Shown here one piece after another: positions 26,701 through 34,463 of a DNA stretch of 64,000 nt (its first letter is position 1; every line of letters begins with the position of its first letter). Made by a program: the position numbers and the translations under genes. The DNA comes from Serratia fonticola (GTDB taxonomy: Bacteria; Pseudomonadota; Gammaproteobacteria; Enterobacterales; Enterobacteriaceae): contig NZ_VFMK01000001.1 of assembly GCF_006715025.1 (NCBI RefSeq), forward strand, positions 3,038,001-3,102,000, written 5' to 3'. The notes beneath the pieces were generated by a model that did no database searches, had not been told where the DNA came from, and saw only the letters and a program-made list of their open reading frames with translations.

Positions 26701-27662
26701 AAACCCTGCGTGAAGGTAAAGATCTGGCTGCGTTGAAACTGCAATTGAAAGAGCAGGTGCAGGAAACCTTGTCGGCGGTGGCCGACGATGGGCTGGAGCA
26801 AAGTAATCTGCATATCTGGAGCTTTGGCAAACTGCCGGCGTTCTATGAACAAAAACGCGGGGGATATTCCGTCAAGGCGTATCCCGCGCTGGTGGATGAA
26901 AAAGACAGTGTGGCTATCCGGCTATTTGACAGCGAGCAGGAACAGCAGCAAGCCATGTGGCAAGGCACGCGCCGTTTACTGTTGCTGAATATTCCATCCC
27001 CCATTAAGTACCTGCATGAGAAGTTGCCGAACAAAGCCAAACTGGGGCTCTACTTCAACCCGTATGGCAAGGTGCTGGATCTGATCGATGACTGTATCTC
27101 CTGCGGCATTGACAAACTGATTGCCGAAAATGGCGGCCCTGTCTGGCAGGAAGAGCGCTTTGCTCGTCTGCAAGAGCGCGTGCGTGCAGAACTGAATGAA
27201 ACGGTTGTAGACGTCGCCAGGCAGGTTGAGCAGATCCTGACAACGGTGTTCAACATCAACAAGCGGTTGAAAGGGCGTGTTGATATGTCGTTGGCACTGG
27301 CCCTGTCAGATATCAAAACGCAGCTTGGTGGCCTGATCTACCGCGGATTTGTCACCAGCAACGGCTGGAGCCGATTGGCAGATACGTTGCGTTACCTGCA
27401 GGCTATCGAACGTCGCCTGGAGAAGCTGGCTAGCGATCCGCACCGAGATCGGGCGCAGATGCTACGGGTGGAACAGGTACAGCAAGCCTGGCAACAATGG
27501 TTGAATAAGTTGCCGCCTAAGCGCCAGCAGGATGAAGAGGTGAAGGCAGTACGCTGGATGATTGAGGAGTTGCGCGTCAGCCTGTTCGCGCAGCAACTGG
27601 GTACGCCTTATCCGATTTCCGATAAGCGTATTCTGCAAACCATCGATCAACTTTCGGCATAA
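23775..27662 (+). CDS. hrpA: ATP-dependent RNA helicase HrpA
   Basis: A 1295-residue DEAH/RHA helicase; in E. coli HrpA resolves stalled, collided ribosomes. The helicase core has Walker A GETGSGKTTQ, IIDEAHERS, the TSATID motif III, and QRKGRCGRV motif VI. Winged-helix/ratchet and OB-type regions follow, then a long C-terminal region typical of HrpA (KLPAFYEQKRGGYSVKAYPALVDE). The start codon is GTG at 23775, preceded by AAGGA at 9 bp spacing. The length is within a few residues of E. coli HrpA. Confidence 0.97.
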   Translation: MKSPLAVLSSKLDDLMLRDQQRLQRRLQGARKVKNPEAQQAIAAEIENDINLALLKTQSRAASCPKITYPESLPVSQKKQDILNAIRDHQVVIVAGETGSGKTTQLPKICLELGRGVKGLIGHTQPRRLAARTVANRIADELETPLGGSVGYKVRFNDQVGENTLVKLMTDGILLAEIQQDRQLMQYDTLIIDEAHERSLNIDFILGYLRELLPKRPDLKVIITSATIDPQRFSRHFNNAPIIEVSGRTYPVEVRYRPVVDDADDTERDQLQAIFDAVDELGREGPGDILIFMSGEREIRDTADALSKLNLPHTEVLPLYARLSNSEQNRVFQSHHGRRIVLATNVAETSLTVPGIKYVIDPGTARISRYSFRTKVQRLPIEPISQASANQRKGRCGRVSEGICIRLYSEQDFLSRPEFTDPEILRTNLASVILQMTSLGLGDIAAFPFVEAPDSRNIQDGVRLLEELGAIKTANNGHYQLTPQGRQLAQLPIDPRLARMVLEAQKSGSVREMMIITSALSIQDPRERPMDKQQASDEKHRRFADKDSDFMAFVNLWDYLKEQQKEHSSSQFRRLCRNDFLNYLRVREWQDIYTQLRQVVKELGLPVNSVPSDYRSVHTALLSGLLSHIGQKDADKQEYTGARNARFSIFPGSGLFKKPPKWTMVAELVETSRLWGRIAARIEPEWIEPMAQHLVKHHYSEPHWSKSQGAVMASEKVTLFGLAIVAARQVNYSSIDPLLCRELFIRHALVEGDWQTRHAFFTANLKLRAEVEELEHKSRRRDILVDDETLFSFYDQRIPSDVVSGRHFDNWWKTAAKQQPDLLNFEKEMLIKDGANKVSALDYPNYWHQGNLKLRLTYQFEPGTDADGVTVHIPLPILNQVEEAGFEWQIPGIRRELVIALIKSLPKPVRRNFVPAPNYAEAFLGRATPLEMPLLDSLERELRRMTGVTVSRDDWQWDQVPDHLKMTFRVVGDKHKTLREGKDLAALKLQLKEQVQETLSAVADDGLEQSNLHIWSFGKLPAFYEQKRGGYSVKAYPALVDEKDSVAIRLFDSEQEQQQAMWQGTRRLLLLNIPSPIKYLHEKLPNKAKLGLYFNPYGKVLDLIDDCISCGIDKLIAENGGPVWQEERFARLQERVRAELNETVVDVARQVEQILTTVFNINKRLKGRVDMSLALALSDIKTQLGGLIYRGFVTSNGWSRLADTLRYLQAIERRLEKLASDPHRDRAQMLRVEQVQQAWQQWLNKLPPKRQQDEEVKAVRWMIEELRVSLFAQQLGTPYPISDKRILQTIDQLSA

Positions 27663-27674
27663 ACGGTTGGCTTG

Positions 27675-27693
27675 CGCAGTGTTATGCTGCGCG
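27675..27693 (+). terminator. Weak hairpin after hrpA
   Basis: GCGCAG and CTGCGC form a 6-bp stem 12 bp after the hrpA stop. It has no T-tract, so it is only a candidate. Confidence 0.35.
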
Positions 27694-27826
27694 GGCCACT
27701 TTCACTGGCTGCAAAGCCTATAGCTGGTTAGCAAAAGAGAGTAGCGTTAAATATTCGATGTCTATCTGTGTCATAAGGTTTTCACCCCCTAATTTTATCT
27801 TGAATTAATATTCGCAATAGGTACAA

Positions 27827-27842
27827 AGTGATTGCGGTCACG
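27827..27842 (+). promoter_or_regulatory. Crp-like site 1 of the cmt operon
   Basis: AGTGA-TTGCGG-TCACG matches 8 of 10 positions of TGTGA-N6-TCACA. Confidence 0.5.
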
Positions 27843-27871
27843 TTTTTTGAAATTAATTTAAAATATTTTTT

Positions 27872-27887
27872 AGTGATAATCATCACA
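27872..27887 (+). promoter_or_regulatory. Crp-like site 2 of the cmt operon
   Basis: AGTGA-TAATCA-TCACA matches 9 of 10 positions of the Crp half-sites and is the best of the set. Confidence 0.6.
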
Positions 27888-27974
27888 AATTAGCTATTGA
27901 CAAACATAAAATAACCATAATTTTATTGTTGCTTTGTGATCAAGATCTTCAATTTCGGTCAGTTTCATCGCAAT

Positions 27975-27990
27975 TATGACATTAATCACA
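27975..27990 (+). promoter_or_regulatory. Crp-like site 3 of the cmt operon
   Basis: TATGA-CATTAA-TCACA matches 9 of 10 half-site positions. It lies 87 bp before the cmtB start. A weaker fourth candidate, TGTGATCAAGATCTTC, is at 27935-27950. Confidence 0.5.
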
Positions 27991-28077
27991 ATAAGGCCCT
28001 TTATTGCGTTTCCAATTATTACTCCATAAGCTGCATAGCAACGAATAAGCCTATTGGAATAAGAACAGGAAAATATA

Positions 28078-28524
28078 ATGAATGGGTTAATAAATTATTT
28101 TACGAATAATGCATTTACTGTTAGCCATCAGCGCTGCGACTGGGAGCAGGCCATCGATTTGTCGATGAATCCACTGTTAGAAAATAATATTATCGAACTG
28201 CGCTATGTGAAGGCAATAAAAGAAAGTACTCGACTAAATGGGGCCTATTATATTCTGACGCCAGAAGTGGCCATGCCTCATGCCCGTCCAGAGGAAGGGG
28301 CGTTAAGCACCGCATTAACGCTTACCGTATTGCCTGAAGGGGTTTATTTCAATGAGGACAATCCCCAGGTAAAAATTTTAATCGGCTTGGCGGCTAAAAA
28401 TGCTGACTGCCATATCAATGCAATCCAGTTGTTGAGCGAGATGTTTTGCGATGACCACGCAGTTGAACAGCTTATTCAGGCAAAAGACGCATCGGCAATA
28501 AAAGAAATTATTCTGCGCTTCTGA
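28078..28524 (+). CDS. cmtB: PTS EIIA component, CmtB-like (mannitol family)
   Basis: A 148-residue EIIA of the mannitol/fructose type that accepts phosphate from HPr at His68 (EVAMPHARPEEG) and passes it to the EIIB domain of the next gene. It is close to E. coli CmtB over its whole length (NGAYYILTPEVAMPHARPE). AGGA precedes the ATG. It is the first gene of a six-gene operon in the same order as E. coli cmtBA-yggPFDC. The substrate is unproven; the cmt system was called cryptic mannitol in E. coli. Confidence 0.92.
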   Translation: MNGLINYFTNNAFTVSHQRCDWEQAIDLSMNPLLENNIIELRYVKAIKESTRLNGAYYILTPEVAMPHARPEEGALSTALTLTVLPEGVYFNEDNPQVKILIGLAAKNADCHINAIQLLSEMFCDDHAVEQLIQAKDASAIKEIILRF

Positions 28525-28550
28525 TAATCCCTCAATCAAGGATAAGTAAA

Positions 28551-29945
28551 ATGGCCAATAAAACAATACGAGCCAGAGTGCAAGCTTTTGGCGGATTTCT
28601 GACAGCGATGGTAATCCCTAATATCGGTGCATTTATTGCGTGGGGGTTTATTACCGCGTTGTTCATTCCTTCCGGTTGGATGCCTAATGCTCATTTCGGG
28701 GAACTGGTTGGGCCGATGATCACCTATTTGCTGCCGTTGATGATCGGCTCCACTGGCGGCTATCTGATAGCGGAAAAACGGGGTGCCGTGATGGGCGGGA
28801 TTGGCACCATTGGCGTCATTGTCGGGGCTGACATACCGATGTTTATCGGTGCGATGGTAATGGGGCCGCTAGGGGGGGCGATCATTAAATATATCGACGC
28901 CAGGTTGGATAAGCGTATCCCTGCCGGGTTTGAAATGGTGATCAACAATTTCTCTCTGGGGATTGCCGGTATGCTGTTGTGCCTGTTTGCCTACGAGGTG
29001 ATCGGCCCTGCGGTATTGCAGGCCAATCATCTGGTGCGGGCGGGGATTGAATCCCTGGTAGCGACCGGATATTTGCCACTGCTGTCGATGATTAACGAAC
29101 CGGCGAAGGTGCTGTTTCTTAATAACGCAATCGATCAGGGGGTGTATTACCCATTGGGCATGCAGGATACGGCTGCTCATGGGCGCTCGGTATTCTTCAT
29201 GGTCGCGTCTAACCCAGGCCCTGGTTTGGGGATTTTATTGGCGTTTTCGTTGTTTGGCCAAGGCATGAGTAAAAAATCGGCCCCGGGTGCAATGATTATC
29301 CATTTTCTTGGTGGGATTCACGAACTCTACTTCCCCTATGTGCTGATGAAACCCTTGATGATCATTGCCATGATTGGTGGTGGCATGACCGGTATCTATG
29401 TGTTTGATCTTATGGGTGCAGGCTTGGTTGCCGGGCCGAGTCCAGGTTCTATTTTTGCCTATCTGGCACTGACACCGCGTGGCGGTTTTACTGGCACATT
29501 AGCGGGGGTCGCGGCGGGTACGCTAGTGTCCTTCCTGATTGCCTCACTGATTCTGAAAGTTGAAAAGCAGCACGTTGCCGAAGATGGCTTTGAGGATTCG
29601 CAACAGCGGATGAAAGCGCTGAAAGCCGCAGGCAAGGGACAACATCAGCTTATCCGTCACATTGCTTTTGTCTGCGATGCCGGCATGGGTTCAAGCGCAA
29701 TGGGGGCAACTACGTTTCGTAAACGCCTGGAGAAAGCGGGGATACCGATCAGCGTGAAGCACTATTCCATTGAAAATATTCCGCCAGAGGCCGACCTGAT
29801 TGTCACGCATTCAAGCCTGGAAGCTCGGGCAGATCGGGTGACCGATAAACCCAAAGTGTTGATTAGTAATTATCTCGGTGACCGCAACCTGGATCATCTG
29901 TTGGAACAACTGGTTGCTAAACAGTCAGAAAAGGAAACCGTATGA
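28551..29945 (+). CDS. cmtA: PTS EIICB component, CmtA-like (mannitol family)
   Basis: A 464-residue membrane permease fused to EIIB. The EIIC part (about 1-340) has several hydrophobic helices and the substrate/phosphotransfer segment GGIHELYFPYVLMKP. The EIIB part has the phosphocysteine Cys375 in CDAGMGSSAMG. It lacks a fused EIIA, which cmtB provides. AAGGA precedes the ATG, and the stop overlaps the yggP start (ATGA). The product of transport would be a hexitol or other polyol phosphate. Confidence 0.94.
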   Translation: MANKTIRARVQAFGGFLTAMVIPNIGAFIAWGFITALFIPSGWMPNAHFGELVGPMITYLLPLMIGSTGGYLIAEKRGAVMGGIGTIGVIVGADIPMFIGAMVMGPLGGAIIKYIDARLDKRIPAGFEMVINNFSLGIAGMLLCLFAYEVIGPAVLQANHLVRAGIESLVATGYLPLLSMINEPAKVLFLNNAIDQGVYYPLGMQDTAAHGRSVFFMVASNPGPGLGILLAFSLFGQGMSKKSAPGAMIIHFLGGIHELYFPYVLMKPLMIIAMIGGGMTGIYVFDLMGAGLVAGPSPGSIFAYLALTPRGGFTGTLAGVAAGTLVSFLIASLILKVEKQHVAEDGFEDSQQRMKALKAAGKGQHQLIRHIAFVCDAGMGSSAMGATTFRKRLEKAGIPISVKHYSIENIPPEADLIVTHSSLEARADRVTDKPKVLISNYLGDRNLDHLLEQLVAKQSEKETV

Positions 29946-31210
29946 AAACCCGAGTTGCCGCTATTTACGGCGAAAATGATGTTCGCCTGCGTGAATTTGA
30001 ATTACCACCGTTAGGTGATAATGAACTGTTGGTTAAAGTGATCTCTGACAGCGTATGTCTTTCTACCTGGAAGGCCGCCAAGTTGGGTGCTAAACACAAG
30101 CGCGTGCCTGATGATGTCGCTAACCATCCGGCGATCACCGGGCATGAATGTGCTGGCATCATTGAGCAGGTCGGTAAAAATCTGCAACAACGTTTCAAGC
30201 CGGGGCAGCGTTTTGTTCTGCAACCGGCAATGGGATTACCTAGCGGTTATTCGGCGGGTTACAGTTATGAATACTTCGGTGGTAATGCTACCTATATGAT
30301 CATCCCTCAGCAGGCGGTGGAACTAGGTTGCGTACTGCCTTATGAAGGAAGCTATTTTGCAGCGGCCTCGCTGGCCGAACCGATGTGTTGCATCATCGGT
30401 GCCTATCATGCCAATTACCACACGACACCCTATGTCTATGAGCATCGGATGGGGATCAAGCCTGGCGGTAATGTGGCGCTGTTGGCCTGTGCCGGGCCAA
30501 TGGGGATTGGCGCGATTGATTATGCGATCAACGGTAATATCCGTCCTGCGAAGGTCGTTGTGGTTGATATCGACGCACAGCGTTTAGAACGAGCCAGATT
30601 GCTGTTACCAGAGAGCCGTGCCGCTGAAAAAGGGATTGAGCTGGTCTATTTCAATAGCCGTGAGGTCGACAACCCGGCGACAGTGTTGCGTGAACTCACG
30701 CAGAGCGATGGTTTTGACGATGTATTCGTTTATGCGGCGGTGCCTGAAGTGCTGATGTTAGGGGATGCGTTGCTGGGAGAGGACGGCTGCCTGAATTTCT
30801 TTGCCGGTCCCACTGACAGTCAGTTCAAGGTGCCGTTCAACTTTTACAATGTGCATTATGCATCGACGCATATTGTCGGTACTTCGGGTGGCTCGACCGG
30901 CGACATGCTGGAGGCACTGCAACTGACCGCCGAGGGGCGAATTAATCCTTCAGTAATGATCACCCATATTGGTGGTCTGGATGCCGTGCCGCACACGATC
31001 ATCAATCTGCCTGATATCCCTGGCGGTAAAAAGTTGATCTACAACTTTGCTCATATGCCGTTAACGGCAATTGCCGATTTCTCTGAGCTAGGAAAGGACG
31101 ATCCATTCTATGCCCGTCTGGCGCAATTGGTGGCAGAAAGTCACGGAGTGTGGAACGAACAGGCTGAGCGTTTCCTGTTGCAGCATTTTGGTGTGGAAAC
31201 GGGGGTATAA
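29942..31210 (+). CDS. yggP: Zinc-type dehydrogenase YggP (polyol-phosphate dehydrogenase-like)
   Basis: A 422-residue medium-chain dehydrogenase/reductase. The N-terminal catalytic domain has the GHECAGIIEQVG motif and a CCIIGAYH segment. The C-terminal domain has a nucleotide-binding fold (NVALLACAGPMGIGAIDYA then VVVVDID). Its expected job is oxidation of the polyol phosphate made by CmtAB, but the substrate is unknown. It is about 60-70 residues longer than typical sorbitol or mannitol dehydrogenases of this type. It is coupled to cmtA by a 4-bp overlap. Confidence 0.88.
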   Translation: MKTRVAAIYGENDVRLREFELPPLGDNELLVKVISDSVCLSTWKAAKLGAKHKRVPDDVANHPAITGHECAGIIEQVGKNLQQRFKPGQRFVLQPAMGLPSGYSAGYSYEYFGGNATYMIIPQQAVELGCVLPYEGSYFAAASLAEPMCCIIGAYHANYHTTPYVYEHRMGIKPGGNVALLACAGPMGIGAIDYAINGNIRPAKVVVVDIDAQRLERARLLLPESRAAEKGIELVYFNSREVDNPATVLRELTQSDGFDDVFVYAAVPEVLMLGDALLGEDGCLNFFAGPTDSQFKVPFNFYNVHYASTHIVGTSGGSTGDMLEALQLTAEGRINPSVMITHIGGLDAVPHTIINLPDIPGGKKLIYNFAHMPLTAIADFSELGKDDPFYARLAQLVAESHGVWNEQAERFLLQHFGVETGV

Positions 31211-31216
31211 CGGCAT

Positions 31217-32188
31217 ATGAAATCATTAGCTTATGACATTGTACGTACGACACAGCAGGCTGCGTTGGCAGCGTGGCCGCTGCTGGGGTGTAGCGATAAA
31301 AATCAGATTGATGGCGCGGCTGTGGCGGCAATGCGCCATCAACTCAGCGGCATGATCATGCAGGGACAGATTGTGATTGGTGAAGGAGAGATTGACCAGG
31401 CCCCCATGCTGTATATCGGTGAGCGTCTCGGTAGCGGCGTGGGTCCGGCGGTAGACATCGCTGTTGATCCGATAGAAGGTACCCGGATGGTGGCCATGGG
31501 GCAATATAATGCATTGGCCGTCATTGCCTTTGCACCTCAAAATACCTTGCTGCATGCGCCAGACATGTATATGCGCAAACTGGCTGTCGGGGCAGGTGCC
31601 AAAGGGGCGATCGATTTGCGATTGCCGCTTGAGCAAAATCTGCGGCAAGTGGCGGAGGCATTGGGCAAACCTTTAGAACAATTGCGTATGATCACATTGG
31701 ATAAACCGCGCCATGCGCTTATTCGCCAACAGGCACAAGCGCTGGGCGTGAAGATTTTTGCTATTCCCGATGGTGATGTTGCCGCCAGTCTGATGACCTG
31801 TCTGCCGAACGGAGAAGCTGACATCATGTATACGTTGGGAGGGGCACCTGAAGGCGTGATATCGGCCTGCGCGGTACGCCTCTTGGGGGGGGATATGCAA
31901 GCTGAATTGATCGACTTCTGTCAAGCGAAAGGCGAGACGCCACAACACAGAGTATGGGCACAGGAAGAACATCGACGCTGTCGTAACATGGGGATTGAAA
32001 TCAATAACCTTCTGTCGCTCAATGACATGATCGCCAGCGATGAGGTGATTTTTTCGGCAACCGGGATAACCCAAGGTGACATTGTCGGTGGAATAAAACA
32101 AAAAGAGGGGTACTTAAGCACAGAAACCCTTATGATTAATGGCACCGACGGATCGTGTAATAGAATTCAGACATTACACTTGCATTAA
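31217..32188 (+). CDS. yggF: GlpX-family class II fructose-1,6-bisphosphatase (YggF-like)
   Basis: A 323-residue class II FBPase. The metal-binding segments are present: GEGEIDQAPMLYIGE, then DPIEGTRM, and GGAPEGVISA. Known members hydrolyse fructose-1,6-bisphosphate (or sedoheptulose bisphosphate), and E. coli YggF has FBPase activity in vitro. The presence of a sugar bisphosphatase inside a PTS operon suggests that the pathway makes a bisphosphate intermediate or drives gluconeogenic flow; this is inference. It starts 6 bp after the yggP stop. Confidence 0.93.
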   Translation: MKSLAYDIVRTTQQAALAAWPLLGCSDKNQIDGAAVAAMRHQLSGMIMQGQIVIGEGEIDQAPMLYIGERLGSGVGPAVDIAVDPIEGTRMVAMGQYNALAVIAFAPQNTLLHAPDMYMRKLAVGAGAKGAIDLRLPLEQNLRQVAEALGKPLEQLRMITLDKPRHALIRQQAQALGVKIFAIPDGDVAASLMTCLPNGEADIMYTLGGAPEGVISACAVRLLGGDMQAELIDFCQAKGETPQHRVWAQEEHRRCRNMGIEINNLLSLNDMIASDEVIFSATGITQGDIVGGIKQKEGYLSTETLMINGTDGSCNRIQTLHLH

Positions 32189-32204
32189 TGGTATCGCAGG
32201 ACGA

Positions 32205-32732
32205 ATGAAAACGCAGACAGAAGATGAAATTATTGAACAATTGGATGAGCAGGAGCAATTGCTTGATTGGTTACTGAAAGCAAATGAAGTCTTATTTTCT
32301 GCTGTCAAAACCTACTTGCCACAGGTGTTCGTCAATAACGATCCCGATATACAAGAATATGCGGTTAAGCCGCTGCTGGCAAAATCCGGTCCTTTAGACA
32401 ACTTGGATGTCTCCCTGCGTTTGTTATATGCGCTAGGTAAGATCAGAAAAACCGTTTATGCCGATGTTATTTGTCTTTCGCAATTCAGTCAGTATGTGCA
32501 AACTGAAAACAATGTGCTGAGCTTTTATGACGAAATGACATATGATTTTATTTCCAACCTGAATGCTATTACGGAAAATGAACAGCTTTTCAGTGCGATA
32601 AGAAAGATGAAGTTTTCCAGCTTTGAGGTTTTTAATACCGAGCGTTACGGTAATATGATTAAAACCGGGTTAACCCTAGCAGTAACGTCGCTGTTAAAGG
32701 AACTGACCAATGGAAATAGCGTTGAATGTTAA
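32205..32732 (+). CDS. yggD: MtlR-like protein YggD (FumE family)
   Basis: A 175-residue helical protein of the MtlR/YggD family. MtlR represses mannitol genes, while E. coli YggD has also been reported to have fumarase activity (FumE). Conserved stretches are EYAVKPLLAKSGPLDNLDVSLRLLYALGKI and MIKTGLTLAVTSLLKEL. I start at the ATG at 32205 after AGGACG, since the in-frame ATG at 32139 lies inside yggF and its extra residues match nothing. It overlaps yggC by 23 bp. A local repressor role is plausible from context. Confidence 0.87.
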   Translation: MKTQTEDEIIEQLDEQEQLLDWLLKANEVLFSAVKTYLPQVFVNNDPDIQEYAVKPLLAKSGPLDNLDVSLRLLYALGKIRKTVYADVICLSQFSQYVQTENNVLSFYDEMTYDFISNLNAITENEQLFSAIRKMKFSSFEVFNTERYGNMIKTGLTLAVTSLLKELTNGNSVEC

Positions 32733-33468
32733 TGGTTTAATGATTGAGTCTTTTTTTGCTGATGAAGAAATAGAACAACTGCATTTACCGTTGCTACGTT
32801 TTCTGGTGGAAAAGCAGCGGCAAAAAGGGGGGAGGTTGGTGGTTTTCCTTGCGGCCCCTCCCGGTTGCGGAAAATCAACCCTGACTGCGTTTTGGCAATA
32901 TTTATCTGTGCAACATCCCGATTTGTTGGCGCTGCAAACCCTTCCCATGGACGGTTTTCATCACACCAATCGCTGGCTCGAAGAGCGGGGATTACGCGGT
33001 AAGAAAGGCGCGCCAGAAACCTTTCATCGTGAACAACTGGAGTCTGCTCTTGGGGATTTGCACAAACCGATTTCCCTTTGGCCGACTTACGACCGTGTAT
33101 TACATGATCCTGTAATAGATGCCATTGAAGTCACTGCTCCCATTGTCATTGTGGAAGGCAACTGGCTGCTGCTCGATGAGCCCGGCTGGTGCGAACTGGC
33201 TCATTACAGTGACTTGACGCTGTTTATTCAGGCTGCGCCTCAGCAACTGCAGGCAAGGCTGGTTGAGCGTAAAATACGCGGAGGTTTGTCGCTGGAGCAG
33301 GCCAATGCGTTTTATCTCCAGACCGATGGGCCCAACGTAGAGCGGGTATTGCAGCATAGTTTACCTGCCACCATTACCCTGGCATGGGATAATGGTGGCC
33401 TACGCTGTAAGGCAGGATCATTTTCGCTCAGCGAGTGCATCCAGGGCATCACGAATGCCAGTAACTGA
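32710..33468 (+). CDS. yggC: P-loop kinase-like protein YggC
   Basis: A 252-residue protein of the PRK/uridine-kinase-like P-loop group. It has Walker A APPGCGKST, the MDGFHH motif, KGAPETFH and VEGNWLLLDE. E. coli YggC is 237 residues; here the C-terminal tail is longer and the last 17 codons including the stop lie antisense to the end of ydgD. It is probably a small-molecule (sugar or sugar phosphate) kinase, substrate unknown. It overlaps yggD by 23 bp and is the last gene of the operon. Confidence 0.88.
   Translation: MEIALNVNGLMIESFFADEEIEQLHLPLLRFLVEKQRQKGGRLVVFLAAPPGCGKSTLTAFWQYLSVQHPDLLALQTLPMDGFHHTNRWLEERGLRGKKGAPETFHREQLESALGDLHKPISLWPTYDRVLHDPVIDAIEVTAPIVIVEGNWLLLDEPGWCELAHYSDLTLFIQAAPQQLQARLVERKIRGGLSLEQANAFYLQTDGPNVERVLQHSLPATITLAWDNGGLRCKAGSFSLSECIQGITNASN
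33367..33399 (-). terminator. Strong hairpin inside yggC, just beyond the ydgD stop
   Basis: GCCACCATTA / TAATGGTGGC is a perfect 10-bp stem. The loop adds CCC-TGGCAT-GGG with a single bulge, so the full stem is 13 bp. It lies 19 bp beyond the ydgD stop on the ydgD strand and within the yggC coding region. No T-run follows, so an mRNA 3'-stabilising or Rho-assisted end is as likely as intrinsic termination. Confidence 0.55.
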
Positions 33469-34239
33469 AAGCGCACGGTTATCGGCACGGTAGCGGTCTT
33501 GTGCTGCCGGTGCCGAACTTTGGATAGCAATAAGACGCCAACCGTCAGCGGTCTTCAAGATCAATGGAGAACCACTGTCACCGGGCAACGTATCACACTG
33601 ATGCGATAATACCCCTTGTTGCGCCCAACCCGTGACTTTGCAATTCTGATGGCTGTAAAGATCATCCAGGTGATCTTCTGGGTATCCGGCCTGGGTAATT
33701 CGGCGTTTTGCCTGCTTAAGGGCTTGTGTTAACGCTACACTGTCACCTTGCCATAACGGTAATGGCTTAATGGCCAGCGGCTGGTTATCTTTCAGCCGAA
33801 TCAACGCAAAATCATAGGCGGCAGCGGCGGGGGGAACGATCCAGCCGTCACCATCTGCTTTTAGCTTTTTGCCTAACGATTTATCAACCAGCGTTTCAAT
33901 ATTCTCTGTCTGATATTGCCAACCTTTGCTGCTGGAAATAAAGCGTAGCGCCACGGCTTTATCCAGATTGCCAGGCGGTGCCAACACGCAGTGCCCGGCA
34001 GTCAGCGCCAAGTGAGGAGAGATCAACGTGGCGGTACACAGGTTACCACTGGCGGTTTCTACCTGACCAATGGCCTGCCACGGCCAACCGTTGGTTTCCG
34101 AGACTTTGACACGTTCGTCTTTGCCGAAAAACAGACGGGTTTGTTCCGCTGCCGATGCGTCCGTTGGGCTGTCAGCATGAGCGGAGAGGGTGAATGCCAA
34201 AGGAAATGAGCACAATAAAAACAAAACGGATATGCGCAT
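33418..34239 (-). CDS. ydgD: Secreted trypsin-like serine protease YdgD
   Basis: A 273-residue S1-family protease with a signal peptide (MRISVLFLLCSFPLAFTLSAHA). The catalytic triad is visible: His in LTAGHC, Asp in AAAYDFALIRL, Ser in LPGDSGSPLI. Disulfide cysteines are at SGNLCTATL/TAGHC and NCKVTG/SHQCDTLPG. I start at 34239 because the signal peptide begins there; the upstream in-frame ATG at 34278 adds a charged leader. The last 51 bp overlap the end of yggC tail to tail. The ydgD-ydgU-asr order is as in E. coli. Confidence 0.9.
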   Translation of the reverse strand: MRISVLFLLCSFPLAFTLSAHADSPTDASAAEQTRLFFGKDERVKVSETNGWPWQAIGQVETASGNLCTATLISPHLALTAGHCVLAPPGNLDKAVALRFISSSKGWQYQTENIETLVDKSLGKKLKADGDGWIVPPAAAAYDFALIRLKDNQPLAIKPLPLWQGDSVALTQALKQAKRRITQAGYPEDHLDDLYSHQNCKVTGWAQQGVLSHQCDTLPGDSGSPLILKTADGWRLIAIQSSAPAAQDRYRADNRALSVTGIRDALDALAERK

Positions 34240-34366
34240 AAATTTATTGCCTGACAAAGACGGATATTCCATAAACACACTGAATGCTAACTATAGACGG
34301 ATTTAGCCGCTGTGTAGATGGTCAGTAATTGATTTTTCGATAATTTCTTGTGAACTCGGCAAGAAA

Positions 34367-34447
34367 TTAAAGATAAAAGAAGGTGGCGATTAGCCCACAA
34401 ACGATCAGGGTGCCAAGGATGATTTCGAACCGATAGCGACGCAGCAT
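34367..34447 (-). CDS. ydgU: YdgU-like 26-residue small membrane protein
   Basis: A 26-codon frame reading MLRRYRFEIILGTLIVCGLI then ATFFYL, ending in TAA. A positively charged start followed by a single hydrophobic helix is typical of enterobacterial small membrane proteins. GGGGG lies 7 bp before the ATG. It sits directly downstream of asr on the same strand, where E. coli has ydgU with, as I recall, a very similar RRYRFE...LI.LC.LI..FYL pattern. It is probably made by read-through of the asr terminator at 34468. Confidence 0.8.
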   Translation of the reverse strand: MLRRYRFEIILGTLIVCGLIATFFYL

Positions 34448-34463
34448 AGACAACCCCCGATGG

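Larger units (their letters stand above)
27663..28077. other. AT-rich regulatory region upstream of cmtB
   Basis: A 415-bp gap with no gene. It contains a GCGCAG/CTGCGC hairpin just after hrpA (27675-27693), then a strongly AT-rich stretch with three Crp-like sites (27827, 27872, 27975), and the AGGA ribosome binding site of cmtB at its end. Confidence 0.7.

Noticed and set aside
32139..32204. A longer N-terminus for yggD
   Set aside because: It overlaps the end of yggF and adds residues absent from YggD; the ATG at 32205 has its own ribosome binding site.
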